Assembly (NCBI RefSeq): GCF_024494465.1
Contig: NZ_JAETXM010000004.1
Location: forward strand, 62,001-126,000
Length of the DNA: 64,000 nt
Reading direction: 5' to 3'
Source: Bacillus sp. V3B
Lineage (GTDB): Bacteria; Bacillota; Bacilli; Bacillales; Cytobacillaceae
Both the position numbers and the translations under genes were made by a program. Under the pieces are notes generated by a model. The model was not told the DNA's origin. It was given only the letters and a program-made list of their open reading frames with translations, and ran no database searches. This document shows, one piece after another, positions 54,212-63,338 of the stretch. Position 1 is the first letter of the stretch, and each line of letters begins with the position of its first letter.

Positions 54212-57200
54212 TGTCAGGCACTAGGTGGATGATGAATCGAGCTGGCTTATTAAACTTTTGGTATTACGATGAAGAGATTTTTCATTTTTTAGATGGAAAG
54301 CTATTATTAAGAGGTTCGAACGGTTCAGGGAAATCGGTCACGATGCAAAGTTTCTTACCTGTTTTACTAGACGGGAAAAAATCACCCGATCGACTCGATC
54401 CTTTTGGTTCAAAAGCGAGAAGGATGGAAGACTATTTACTTGGCGAAAAAGAAGTAGTCAATCGGGATGAACGAACGGGTTATTTATTCATTGAATACAA
54501 AAAACAAGGATCTGAGCAGTACATCACAACAGGAATAGGCATGCAGGCTAAGCGTCATAAGGGAATTAAATCATGGTACTTTCTTATAGCGGATAACCGT
54601 AGAATGGGTGATGATTTTCATCTTTCTCAAAAGCATGCAGGAGAAAAAGTCCCGCTATCAGCGAAAGAATTGGAAAATCGAATAGGATCCGGGGGATATG
54701 TTGTCCATACACAACGTGAGTATATGGAACTGGTCAATAAACATGTGTTTGGATTCCAGTCCGTTGAGGCGTATGAAGACTTGATCAAACTACTCATCCA
54801 ACTGAGAAGTCCTAAACTTTCAAAGGATTTTAAACCAACCGTTATCTACGAAATTTTAGAATCTGCATTGCCGCCTTTAACAGATGATGAGTTGCGCCAT
54901 CTATCGGACACGATTGAAAGTATGGACCAAGCACAGCAGCAATTGGAACAATTAGAAAGAGAATATACCTCCATTCAAAGGCTTGAATCCGTCTATGATA
55001 CGTATAATACATTCATTTTGGCCGAGCGAGTACAACAATGGAATCGGGCACAGCAAAAGAGTCAAGAAGCCGAAAAGCAAGTTCAAGAGTTAACACAAAG
55101 GTATGAGGATTATGAAAAGGAAATTCTTCAATTAACCGTTGATAAACAAATGTATCAACAACAAAAACAGGTAGCAGAACAAGAGAAACTCTCATTACAA
55201 AAGCATGAAGTGTGGTCGTTAGAAGAAGATAAGGCGAAAAAAGAAGATGAGGCAACATCATTAACGAATGAAGTAAAGAATCTTGAACGTAAATGGGAAG
55301 AACGAAATCGCAAGTTGCATGGACAATGGAAAGAAAAAGAGAATACAGAAATGGAATTGTCCCAGCACCAAAAAAAGACAAAAGAGTTATTGGAAGAGCT
55401 AGCTATTGATGCAGAAGAATCTGCTTTTCATCAGCATCGAGTAAATGTCGATGATTATGAGAGAACTGAATCAGAAGAATTTGATTTTACGGTTTGGTTA
55501 AAAGAAGCAAAAGATCATCAAACCTTATTAGGTTCGTTAGAAAAACTAGCGGAAGAAGCTGATCGATTAGGCGTCGAGCATACACGTCTTCAGCGCCAGT
55601 CCTCGGAAAAGAAAAAAATAATCGATGAACACCAAAAGGAATTAGACCATCTGCAAGAGTGGTTTGACGATCAACATCAACAACTGGAGAGTACGGTTTT
55701 TCTGTGGATGGAAGATCATTCGAAACTTCTCTATTCCACAGAAATTCGTCAGGAGATTGCTAGGTCCTTGCAAGGGCTTTACGAAAAAAGTCGTTTTGAA
55801 GAGGTTCGAGATAAACTGTACTCGGCTATCCACACCTATGAAGCAGGAGTAGGGAAAGATATAGCGATTATAAAGGAAAAAATCGAAGAAAAGCATGGAG
55901 AAATAAGCGAAAGTGAAGCGGAGTTACACTATATTAAAACGCAAAAAATGTTAGAACCAGAAAGAGCAAAAGGGACCGAATCTTTTCGTATGCAATTGAA
56001 AGAAAAAGGACAAGGCTATTTGCCATTTTATGCAGCAGTTGAGTTCAAGGAGCACGTAACAGAGGAACAAAGAGAACGGATTGAATCTGCTTTGAAAAAG
56101 ACAGGCGTTTTAGATAGCTTACTCACAGATCCCTCTATTTTCCCAGAACAGGATGCTGTACTGATACCAGAACCGCGCTTACTTGGCTATACGTTAGCCG
56201 ATTATTTAAGACCAGATTTAGATGAGAAGAGCCCAATTTCTAAACACTTAGTAGATGAAGTACTTAGAAGTATTTCGCTTGAAAAGGATGGAAGCGGGAT
56301 CCGTGTTGATGTTGATGGATCTTATTCGGTTGGTTGCTTAGTCGGTCATGCTCCAAATGAGGGGACATCAAAATTCATCGGTCGTACTTCTCGTAAACGT
56401 CATCAAAGGGAACAAATTGAGCTATGGATAGCAAAAGTACGTCAACTTCAAGTAGAATTAGAAGAATTACATGCGAAAAGGCGAACACTGGAAGCGGAGC
56501 TTCAATTAATAGAAGACTGGAAAAAGGAGCTTCCACATGATCGTGAATTACTAGAACTACATGAACAAATCCTACAAAAAATACAGGATGCAAAAAGAGA
56601 ACAGGAAATGCTTCGTGGAATTGATAAGGAATGGAAGCTTGTTTATGAAAAATTATATGTGGTGAAAAAAGATCTTCGTGAACATGGAAATCATTTGAAC
56701 ATTGCCTTAACGAAAGAGGAAATTAGTCAAGCAGTAAAAGCTGTTGGAAGCTATGTTGAGTTTCTGTATCAGTTTAAGCTTATTTCAGTTCAAGTGTTAT
56801 TTGCAAAGAAGCAATTATATTCGATTACACAACGAATGAACGAAATGGAAGAAGAATTGGACAGTATAAAAGGAGAACAAAATAGTAGAAGTGTTGAACT
56901 CACTAGAGTAAAGGCGGAGATACAATCTATTGAACAACAACTTCAATTAAAAGGGATTGATGAGGTTAGAGGTCGTATTCAAGAAGTACAAGGTTTGTTG
57001 AAAGAAGCAGAGGAGAGAATGGCAGCCATCTCAAATTCTTTGCCTAAAAAAGCAGCAGACCAAAGCGTATGCTCAGAAAAGCTGATTGTCTCTAAACGAG
57101 AGCTTATTTTTTGGCAAAACATGAATAAAGAATGGGCAGAAATGGTTGAAGAAGAGAGTAATCGAGGATTTTTAGAGCTAGAAACAAGGGATGCATCAGC

Positions 57201-58326
57201 CATTTTAGAGAAATACAAGTCAGTATTTTTAAGACATGATCGTTCTAAACTGTTGGAACAACTAACGAAAGCCTTCTTCAATGAACAGTTATATCTAACA
57301 GAATATCGAATGTTTGAGTTTACAGAGGAGATCGAAACACCTGAATGGTTTAAAGAAGACTACGGTGATCACTATGAACCATTTAAAAATGAATGGCATC
57401 ACTTAAAAAGTAGGCGACTGATTCAACTGGAATATAGAGGACAGCGGGTGAGTCCTTATTATGTTTCAGCCTCATTAAAGCAAGAGTTAGAGGAGCAAAA
57501 AGGGTGGCTGGATGAGCAAGACCGTCAGCTTTATGAAGATATTATTGTCAATACCGTTGGAATTATTCTTCGTAATCGGATTCAGCGAGCTCAAGCATGG
57601 GTAAAAAAGATGGATAAAATTATGGCTGATCGTGATAATTCATCTGGTTTGATTTTCTCTATTTCTTGGAAACCATTAACAGCCGAATCGGAGCAAGAGC
57701 TAGATACAAAAGATCTTGTTGGGCTATTACAACGAAATAGTAAGTTTTTGGGCGAAGAGGATCTACATCGTATAACGAAACATTTCCAATCTCGTATTGC
57801 AAAAGCAAAAGAGTTAATTCAATTACGGAATGAAGGGTCTACACTACATCAAGTGTTAAAAGAAGTATTAGATTATCGTAAATGGTTTACATTTGTACTT
57901 TCCTTTAGACGAGAAAATGAACCAAAGCGTGAACTGACGAACAATGCCTTCTTTAAGTTTAGCGGGGGAGAAAAGGCAATGGCTATGTATATTCCACTCT
58001 TTACTGCAGCTTATTCTCGCTACCAAGAAGCAGGTGATAGGGCTCCATATATTATTTCTTTGGATGAGGCTTTTGCTGGTGTTGACGAAAACAACATTCG
58101 TGATATGTTTGAGGTAGTGGAACAACTCGGGTTCAATTACATTATGAATTCGCAGGCTTTATGGGGCGACTATGACACCATTTCCAGTCTTTCCATATCA
58201 GAATTAGTACGGCCCAAAAATGCTGACTTTGTTACAGTAATACGATATCAATGGGATGGTAAGCAAAAGTCGCTTGTCATAGACGAGGATCAATTAACGA
58301 AGGATCTTGTAACAAATGAAAAATAG
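54211..58326 (+). CDS. jetC: Wadjet SMC-like ATPase JetC (TIGR02680 family)
   Basis: JetC is the MukB-like SMC motor that extrudes DNA loops; the complex recognises small circular plasmids and JetD cuts them. The 1371-residue product has the Walker A GSNGSGKS at residues 35-42, long coiled coils (about 240-480 and 860-960), a hinge-like centre (about 600-700, with LIPEPRLLGYTLADYL), and at the C-terminus the signature KFSGGEKAMAMYIPLFTAA and Walker B-type IISLDEAFAGVDENN. These mark TIGR02680. The start follows GGAGGAG. All ATPase motifs are present, so it should be active. Confidence 0.96.
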   Translation: MSGTRWMMNRAGLLNFWYYDEEIFHFLDGKLLLRGSNGSGKSVTMQSFLPVLLDGKKSPDRLDPFGSKARRMEDYLLGEKEVVNRDERTGYLFIEYKKQGSEQYITTGIGMQAKRHKGIKSWYFLIADNRRMGDDFHLSQKHAGEKVPLSAKELENRIGSGGYVVHTQREYMELVNKHVFGFQSVEAYEDLIKLLIQLRSPKLSKDFKPTVIYEILESALPPLTDDELRHLSDTIESMDQAQQQLEQLEREYTSIQRLESVYDTYNTFILAERVQQWNRAQQKSQEAEKQVQELTQRYEDYEKEILQLTVDKQMYQQQKQVAEQEKLSLQKHEVWSLEEDKAKKEDEATSLTNEVKNLERKWEERNRKLHGQWKEKENTEMELSQHQKKTKELLEELAIDAEESAFHQHRVNVDDYERTESEEFDFTVWLKEAKDHQTLLGSLEKLAEEADRLGVEHTRLQRQSSEKKKIIDEHQKELDHLQEWFDDQHQQLESTVFLWMEDHSKLLYSTEIRQEIARSLQGLYEKSRFEEVRDKLYSAIHTYEAGVGKDIAIIKEKIEEKHGEISESEAELHYIKTQKMLEPERAKGTESFRMQLKEKGQGYLPFYAAVEFKEHVTEEQRERIESALKKTGVLDSLLTDPSIFPEQDAVLIPEPRLLGYTLADYLRPDLDEKSPISKHLVDEVLRSISLEKDGSGIRVDVDGSYSVGCLVGHAPNEGTSKFIGRTSRKRHQREQIELWIAKVRQLQVELEELHAKRRTLEAELQLIEDWKKELPHDRELLELHEQILQKIQDAKREQEMLRGIDKEWKLVYEKLYVVKKDLREHGNHLNIALTKEEISQAVKAVGSYVEFLYQFKLISVQVLFAKKQLYSITQRMNEMEEELDSIKGEQNSRSVELTRVKAEIQSIEQQLQLKGIDEVRGRIQEVQGLLKEAEERMAAISNSLPKKAADQSVCSEKLIVSKRELIFWQNMNKEWAEMVEEESNRGFLELETRDASAILEKYKSVFLRHDRSKLLEQLTKAFFNEQLYLTEYRMFEFTEEIETPEWFKEDYGDHYEPFKNEWHHLKSRRLIQLEYRGQRVSPYYVSASLKQELEEQKGWLDEQDRQLYEDIIVNTVGIILRNRIQRAQAWVKKMDKIMADRDNSSGLIFSISWKPLTAESEQELDTKDLVGLLQRNSKFLGEEDLHRITKHFQSRIAKAKELIQLRNEGSTLHQVLKEVLDYRKWFTFVLSFRRENEPKRELTNNAFFKFSGGEKAMAMYIPLFTAAYSRYQEAGDRAPYIISLDEAFAGVDENNIRDMFEVVEQLGFNYIMNSQALWGDYDTISSLSISELVRPKNADFVTVIRYQWDGKQKSLVIDEDQLTKDLVTNEK

Positions 58327-59605
58327 AATACAAGTATTCAGTGAAGAGCCAGGCTTTCTAAAGTTGTTTACATTGTTTAAAGAAAAGTACCGGTCATTAG
58401 GACGAATCGGCGGTAACATTAGCTTGAAAACCTTTAGTAGAGTTGAATTACAGTCAATTGCTGGATTCCTCGGTCAACCAAGTGAAAAGCTACTGGAAAA
58501 AGGCAGTATGGCATTACTCGACTTTGAAAGGGAATTATCGAATACGGGCTTTTCAAATTACACACTTTTACAGTTGTTAGAGGAAGTGTTACAGGAGTCC
58601 ATTTCTACTAAAAAGGAAGAGATAAAGCGAGAGCGAGAGCAAGAAGATGATTTTATCGATTCTCTCAAACAAGTCATTCCCAAAGCGACATGGTGGCTAC
58701 AATGGATTCGTGCAAAAACTCCAGATACAAGATGGATTTGGTCACTGTATAAACAAGACAAAGAAGAATTGTATGAGAGAGTGATTGTTGTTTTTAAGGC
58801 ATTTACTTCGCTTCCGAAAAAAGGGGAGTTCGAACGTCTTCCTTTTTTTTCTCAAAGAATTACGGGGAATCCGCATGATTTTGATACCAATGAACTAGCC
58901 GGAAAACTGTTGCTTCATTGTATGTATGTGGATCAAGTATTGCACGGGAATAAGGATGCGACAATGCCCAGGAATATGGAAGAATTAAATGATTTATTCG
59001 CTCAATATGGGATTATGCGAGATGATTTATGGAATTTTGTGACGTGCCAAGGGTTACTTGCCCAACGTGAAAATATCATCCATCCTGTTTGGCAGGCGGC
59101 TATTCATACGGGGACGGTTATGAACGTACCAATGAAAGAACTAGCTAAAGTAGACAGAATATGGCCGTGCAATGGATTTAAAGTATGGATTGTAGAGAAT
59201 TCAAGTGTGTGCTCTACCATTATGGATGCTGTACCGAATGCCCCGGTTATTTGTACACATGGACAACTGAGGTTGGCTAGTTGGGTGTTATTAGATAGGC
59301 TCGCTCAATCGAACTGTACCCTTTTTTATTCGGGTGATTGTGATCCAGAAGGATTAGTTATAGCTCAGCGGTTAAAGCAAAGATATAAGGATAGAGTTGT
59401 CTTATGGAGAATGGATAGAGAGTCGTATGAATCCAGTCTATCAAATGAAGATATTTCAAATAGGTTGTCAAAGCTCGATCATATTTCTTCTGAATGGAAT
59501 GAGCTAATTAGCTTAATGAGAAATGTAAAGAAGGCAGGATATCAAGAAGCTATTGTTTCAAGTCTAATCAGTGATATAAAGCAAGAGACAAGGGGACAAG
59601 TATAA
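58316..59605 (+). CDS. jetD: Wadjet nuclease JetD (TOPRIM, TIGR02679 family)
   Basis: JetD is the topoisomerase VI-like nuclease that cleaves plasmid DNA after JetABC loop extrusion. The 429-residue product contains an N-terminal helical part and a C-terminal TOPRIM domain with the conserved SGDCDPEGLVIAQRL and the preceding ENSSVCSTIM Glu, consistent with metal-dependent cutting. TIGR02679/DUF3322-type features are WPCNGFKVWIVENSSV and CTHGQLRLASW. It overlaps jetC by 11 bases. The operon order A-B-C-D and protein sizes identify type I Wadjet. Intact. Confidence 0.94.
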   Translation: MKNRIQVFSEEPGFLKLFTLFKEKYRSLGRIGGNISLKTFSRVELQSIAGFLGQPSEKLLEKGSMALLDFERELSNTGFSNYTLLQLLEEVLQESISTKKEEIKREREQEDDFIDSLKQVIPKATWWLQWIRAKTPDTRWIWSLYKQDKEELYERVIVVFKAFTSLPKKGEFERLPFFSQRITGNPHDFDTNELAGKLLLHCMYVDQVLHGNKDATMPRNMEELNDLFAQYGIMRDDLWNFVTCQGLLAQRENIIHPVWQAAIHTGTVMNVPMKELAKVDRIWPCNGFKVWIVENSSVCSTIMDAVPNAPVICTHGQLRLASWVLLDRLAQSNCTLFYSGDCDPEGLVIAQRLKQRYKDRVVLWRMDRESYESSLSNEDISNRLSKLDHISSEWNELISLMRNVKKAGYQEAIVSSLISDIKQETRGQV

Positions 59606-59739
59606 TTCAGACAATAAGGAGCTTGGAACAGTTAGTTTTATTTCGTATAAAACTGTAAAAAATCATATAAAATCGAGGCATTTTAATTTTATATGCGCTG
59701 TTTTATGCTTTAAAGCCTAAGTGAAGGAGGACTAAGAGA

Positions 59740-59979
59740 ATGAGTAAACCAGTCATTGTTTATTCAATGGAGGACTGTGTGGAGTGCAGCTATGTAAAAA
59801 AGATGCTAACCCTAGAAGGAGTTCCTTTTGAGGTCAGAGATGTCATGAAAAATGAGGAATATAAAAAAGAAGTTGAAAAGTATGGATTCTTAGGAGTTCC
59901 TGTAACAGTAGTGGGAGAACATGCTGTAAAAGGCTTGAATCCTGAATTAATAGAGCTTATTCAATCTCGAAAACAATAA
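59740..59979 (+). CDS. Glutaredoxin family protein
   Basis: A 79-residue thioredoxin-fold protein of the glutaredoxin/NrdH type. The redox site is CVEC (residues 13-16) and the cis-Pro loop is GVPVTVVGE; GLNPELIELI completes the fold. Such proteins pass electrons to ribonucleotide reductase or remove disulfides. RBS AAGGAGGA about 10 bases before the ATG. It follows the Wadjet operon by 134 bases and is probably unrelated to it. A strong terminator follows. Confidence 0.88.
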   Translation: MSKPVIVYSMEDCVECSYVKKMLTLEGVPFEVRDVMKNEEYKKEVEKYGFLGVPVTVVGEHAVKGLNPELIELIQSRKQ

Positions 59980-59981
59980 TC

Positions 59982-60018
59982 AAAAACGAGCTATGGTGCA
60001 TATCGTAGCTCGTTTTTT
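59982..60018 (+). terminator. Terminator after the glutaredoxin gene
   Basis: AAAAACGAGCTA (59982-59993) and TAGCTCGTTTTT (60006-60017) are exact complements with a 12-base loop and end in a T tract. Confidence 0.85.
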
Positions 60019-60189
60019 GTAGTTAAACTTATTCTTTATTTTAAAATATGAGGAATCTCCAGAGCGTTTTGAAGCTATGCCAAAATCATTTATGTTTACT
60101 CTACAAATCAGGCGGATTTTCTTCATGGTGAGGCTGTCTTACATTTAGAAATATAATAGCTTTGAAATAATTGAGTAGATAGAATTTTG

Positions 60190-60837
60190 TTACCTGTTTT
60201 TTCCTACCCCATGCAAGATAAATTGAATGATTCGTTCTGTTTCGAGTTCATCATCCCACTCGGTATCAGGGAAAAGGAGATAACGGGTTACGAGATGGCC
60301 GAGGATACTCGTAATAGCTAGTCTTGCGATATTCTCAGGTGGCATTTCGATTAGTTGTCCTTCTTTTTGATACTTTTGAATGATACTTGAAACACGTTCC
60401 AATAGTTTATTGGCTATTTGTTCTTGAAATAGCTCTCTTAATTCCGGTTGAAAAGGAATTTCTTGAAGAACGATTTTGACAACAGGAAGAAGTTTGACTA
60501 CCGCCTCTCTTCGGTTTTCAATGGTCGCCCTTAGAAAGTCTTCTACATGATCATATTGACGATTTAGCACTTTATCAAAATCTTTCACAATAAATGGAGC
60601 AATAAATTTGGATAAGAGTGGGGTAACAATAGAAAACAATAAATCCTTCTTTGTTTTATAATGCCGGAAAATGGTTCCTTCCGCGACACCTGCTTTTTTT
60701 GCTATTTCATTCGTTGATGTGGCTGCATAGCCTTTTTCTGAAAAGGATTCGATGGCTGCGATAATAATTTGTTTTTGTTTTTCGGTTAACTTTTCTTCAT
60801 CAAAAAGCTGTTGGATCATCATTTCTTCTTCAGACAT
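60190..60837 (-). CDS. TetR/AcrR family repressor of the adjacent ABC exporter
   Basis: A 215-residue regulator with an N-terminal TetR helix-turn-helix (IAKKAGVAEGTIFRHYKTKKDLL near residues 40-65) and a helical C-terminal ligand domain. It is the third gene of a minus-strand operon after an ABC ATPase and permease, so it likely represses its own operon through the palindrome at 62774-62789. RBS AAAGGAG. Ligand unknown; exported drug-like compounds are the usual inducers. Confidence 0.88.
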   Translation of the reverse strand: MSEEEMMIQQLFDEEKLTEKQKQIIIAAIESFSEKGYAATSTNEIAKKAGVAEGTIFRHYKTKKDLLFSIVTPLLSKFIAPFIVKDFDKVLNRQYDHVEDFLRATIENRREAVVKLLPVVKIVLQEIPFQPELRELFQEQIANKLLERVSSIIQKYQKEGQLIEMPPENIARLAITSILGHLVTRYLLFPDTEWDDELETERIIQFILHGVGKNR

Positions 60838-60927
60838 ATGTTTACTCCTTTTAAACGGTTATCTCTATTTTCATTTTAAATCACTTTTAAAAGAAAATGA
60901 ATGGATAGCCATCATGTACCTCATTTA

Positions 60928-62031
60928 TTACATTTTTCGATACTTTTTCAAAGCTAATACATTTAAGATGAGAAATAAAAGGGCAAATCCTAATAAGACA
61001 AGTACATCGTTTAGAATGTCAGTGAATCCTAATCCTTTATACATCACATCAACTAATGCATTTCCTCCATAGTACATTGGCATAAAATGAGCGACCACTT
61101 GAAGCCAGTTAGCCATTCCTTCAACAGGAAGAATGCCGGCAAAAAAGATTTGTGGGATGATCACAATTGGGATGAATTGCATCATTTGGAATTCTGAATT
61201 AGCGAATGCGGACAAAAGGATACCTAGTGATAAAGCAACTAAAGCCAAGGTTAAATTAATAAGAATCACATTCCACAAAGAGCCCACGACAACAATATCA
61301 AGTACTTTGACCGCATAGAAGACGACAATAAGGCTTTGGATGACCGCAAAAATACCATATCCAATGAGATAACCAAATACAATATCTCTTCTTTGAATCG
61401 GCGTGGACATTAATCGTTCCAATGTACCTGTTGTTCGTTCTCGTAAAAGGGCAATTCCTGATATCAAAAAGACAAAGAAGAAGACAAAGAAACCAACTAA
61501 TATGGGACTCAACAGATCAAAAAAGGATGCGTCTTCACTGCCATATACATAAGAGGTATGGATTTCGGTGGGTTCTACCGTTTCTAACTCGATCGGTGTT
61601 CCTTGAAGTTTCCCTTGAACGGTTTGTATGAATAAAGATAAGTTTTTTGCTTGTTGTTGGGTATTTTCAGCAACAATGGTTTGTTGAACTTTCATTTGAA
61701 TCGCTTTTGAAACAGAAGGCTCTATATTTGTGAGAACGAGGTTTATATTTGAACCATTCATCTCAAGAACAGCGTCTAATTCATTATCCATTATTTTTTC
61801 ATTGTTTGGTAGTTGATCATATTGAATGACATCTAAATTACGTTTCTCTAATTGCGTAACAAAGGATTCATCTGCGTTTACAACACCCATTGTAGGATTG
61901 GCTGTATCACTAGAAAATAAGTAATGAAAGAGGGTTAAAATGATCAAGGGTGCAACCATCATTAAAGCAAGTGCCCGCTTATCTCGCAACATTTGTTGAA
62001 AGATCCTCTTTACTAATGCAGCTATTCTCAT
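60928..62031 (-). CDS. ABC-2 type exporter permease
   Basis: A 367-residue membrane protein with one N-terminal segment (LMMVAPLIILTLFHYLF), a large outside loop of about 150 residues and five C-terminal segments (FFVFFFVFLISGIALLRERT with the TGTLERLMSTP coupling motif). This is the layout of ABC-2 permeases such as YhgE/LnrM/NatB-type drug exporters. It overlaps the ATPase gene by 4 bases, so they act as one transporter. Drug or antibiotic export is inferred from family and TetR control. Confidence 0.88.
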   Translation of the reverse strand: MRIAALVKRIFQQMLRDKRALALMMVAPLIILTLFHYLFSSDTANPTMGVVNADESFVTQLEKRNLDVIQYDQLPNNEKIMDNELDAVLEMNGSNINLVLTNIEPSVSKAIQMKVQQTIVAENTQQQAKNLSLFIQTVQGKLQGTPIELETVEPTEIHTSYVYGSEDASFFDLLSPILVGFFVFFFVFLISGIALLRERTTGTLERLMSTPIQRRDIVFGYLIGYGIFAVIQSLIVVFYAVKVLDIVVVGSLWNVILINLTLALVALSLGILLSAFANSEFQMMQFIPIVIIPQIFFAGILPVEGMANWLQVVAHFMPMYYGGNALVDVMYKGLGFTDILNDVLVLLGFALLFLILNVLALKKYRKM

Positions 62032-62756
62032 TTCATTTCACCTCCAGCTTGTAAAAATACTTCTTCTAGACTCGTAATCCCGTAAGCTTTCTTTAATTCT
62101 GAGGGGGAACCGCTTGTGAGAAGGGCTCCATCTCTAATCATTGCCAATCGATCACATTTTTCTGCTTCGTCCATCACATGGGTTGTGACTAAAATGGTTT
62201 TTCCTTGATTTTTTAAGCGATATAGTTCTGCCCAAATTGATTTTCTTAATGCTGGATCAATCCCAACAGTTGGTTCATCTAAAATAAGAACTTCAGGATC
62301 TTGAATTAAAGCAATAGCGAGAGATAATCGACGTTTCATTCCTCCTGAATACGTATGAACTTTCTTGTTTAATTCATTTGATAAATGGACTAGTTCTGCT
62401 GCATAGGCAATTCGTTTCTTTTGCACTTCTTTTTTTAATTTGAAAAGAGAAGCAAAGAAAGTAAGGTTTTCTTTTCCTGTTAAATCGGTATATAGGGCAT
62501 CAGCTTGAGCCATGTAACCAATTTTCTGTAATAGATTCAAGTTAGGAACAGCTGTACCTAGTACGTGGATATCCCCACACGAGGGACGGTCCATTCCAAC
62601 GATGAGCTTAACCAAAGTAGTTTTTCCTGAACCAGAAGGTCCAATCAATCCATATATTTGACCAGGACCAATCGTTAAACTGATACTAGTCAAGACGATT
62701 TTTTTTCCAAAACTTTTGCTTACTTCATTCACAATAATACTCGATATCATCCTCAT
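62028..62756 (-). CDS. ABC exporter ATP-binding protein
   Basis: A 242-residue ATPase: Walker A GPSGSGKTTLVKL, Q-loop GYMAQADALY, signature TYSGGMKRRLSLAIALIQ, Walker B VLILDEPTVGIDP and switch His in LVTTHVMDEAEKC. The SGGM..R and TVGIDP forms are typical of drug/antibiotic exporters. It is the first gene of the three-gene operon with permease and TetR. RBS GGAGGG precedes the start. A TetR-type operator overlaps its promoter. Confidence 0.93.
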   Translation of the reverse strand: MRMISSIIVNEVSKSFGKKIVLTSISLTIGPGQIYGLIGPSGSGKTTLVKLIVGMDRPSCGDIHVLGTAVPNLNLLQKIGYMAQADALYTDLTGKENLTFFASLFKLKKEVQKKRIAYAAELVHLSNELNKKVHTYSGGMKRRLSLAIALIQDPEVLILDEPTVGIDPALRKSIWAELYRLKNQGKTILVTTHVMDEAEKCDRLAMIRDGALLTSGSPSELKKAYGITSLEEVFLQAGGEMK

Positions 62757-62773
62757 ACCCTCCTGATAAAAAT

Positions 62774-62819
62774 GAGTGATTACTCACTCTTATTATAAAG
62801 CAAATAGAACTTAAATCAA
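62774..62819 (-). promoter_or_regulatory. Promoter and TetR-type operator of the ABC exporter operon
   Basis: On the minus strand, TTGATT (62819-62814) and TATAAT (62797-62792) are 16 bases apart. Just downstream, GAGTGA and TCACTC (62774-62779, 62784-62789) form an inverted repeat around TTAC, in the transcription start region. This is where a TetR repressor would block the operon. Confidence 0.65.
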
Positions 62820-63012
62820 TAGGGATCATAAGAATTTAAGAAGATTGCTTTGAAAACAAATTAAACTAAGTATACTATTGAACGAATGGAGTTCTTTATT
62901 AAGATTATGTAAATACTCTAGTCTAACTGTGAAAGTAATATTTATTTATGTTATATTTGGTATCGAAATTCAATATTGGATTTCGATATCGTTTATGTTT
63001 GGAAGTGATAAG

Positions 63013-63321
63013 TTGGAAGATAAAGTATTACGTAAGCTCTTTCTCGGGTTTATTCATATTCATATATTACACCACGCGAATGAACATCCCGTTTTTGGAG
63101 TTTGGATACTCGAAGAACTTAAAGAACATGGTTATAACATCAGTTCTGGTACTCTTTACCCGATCCTTCACTCGATGGAGTCAGATGGTCTTTTAGTAAA
63201 AGAAGAAAGAAACGTAGAAGGAAAAATAAGAAAGTATTATATAACTACCGAGAAGGGAAATACCGTTCTAACCGAAGCTAGAAAAAAAGCGTACGAATTA
63301 TTTAAAGAAATCAAAGAATAA
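63013..63321 (+). CDS. PadR family transcriptional regulator
   Basis: A product of about 102 residues from TTG 63013, with GGAAGTG upstream; the longer frame to 62878 has a hydrophobic N-terminus unlike PadR and is discarded. The PadR winged helix is visible: LGFIHIHILHH, FGVWILEELKEHGYNISSGTLYPILHSMESDGLL and the wing KEERNVEGKIRKYYITTEKG. It lies 17 bases before the chromate transporter gene. In Bacillus, PadR-like regulators often precede chrA genes and sense the stress, so it probably controls that gene. Confidence 0.85.
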   Translation: MEDKVLRKLFLGFIHIHILHHANEHPVFGVWILEELKEHGYNISSGTLYPILHSMESDGLLVKEERNVEGKIRKYYITTEKGNTVLTEARKKAYELFKEIKE

Positions 63322-63338
63322 GAAAGAAGGTGAATGAA

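Noticed and set aside
62878-63012. Longer N-terminus for the PadR gene
   Set aside because: The added residues are hydrophobic and unlike PadR proteins; GGAAGTG before TTG 63013 gives a better start.
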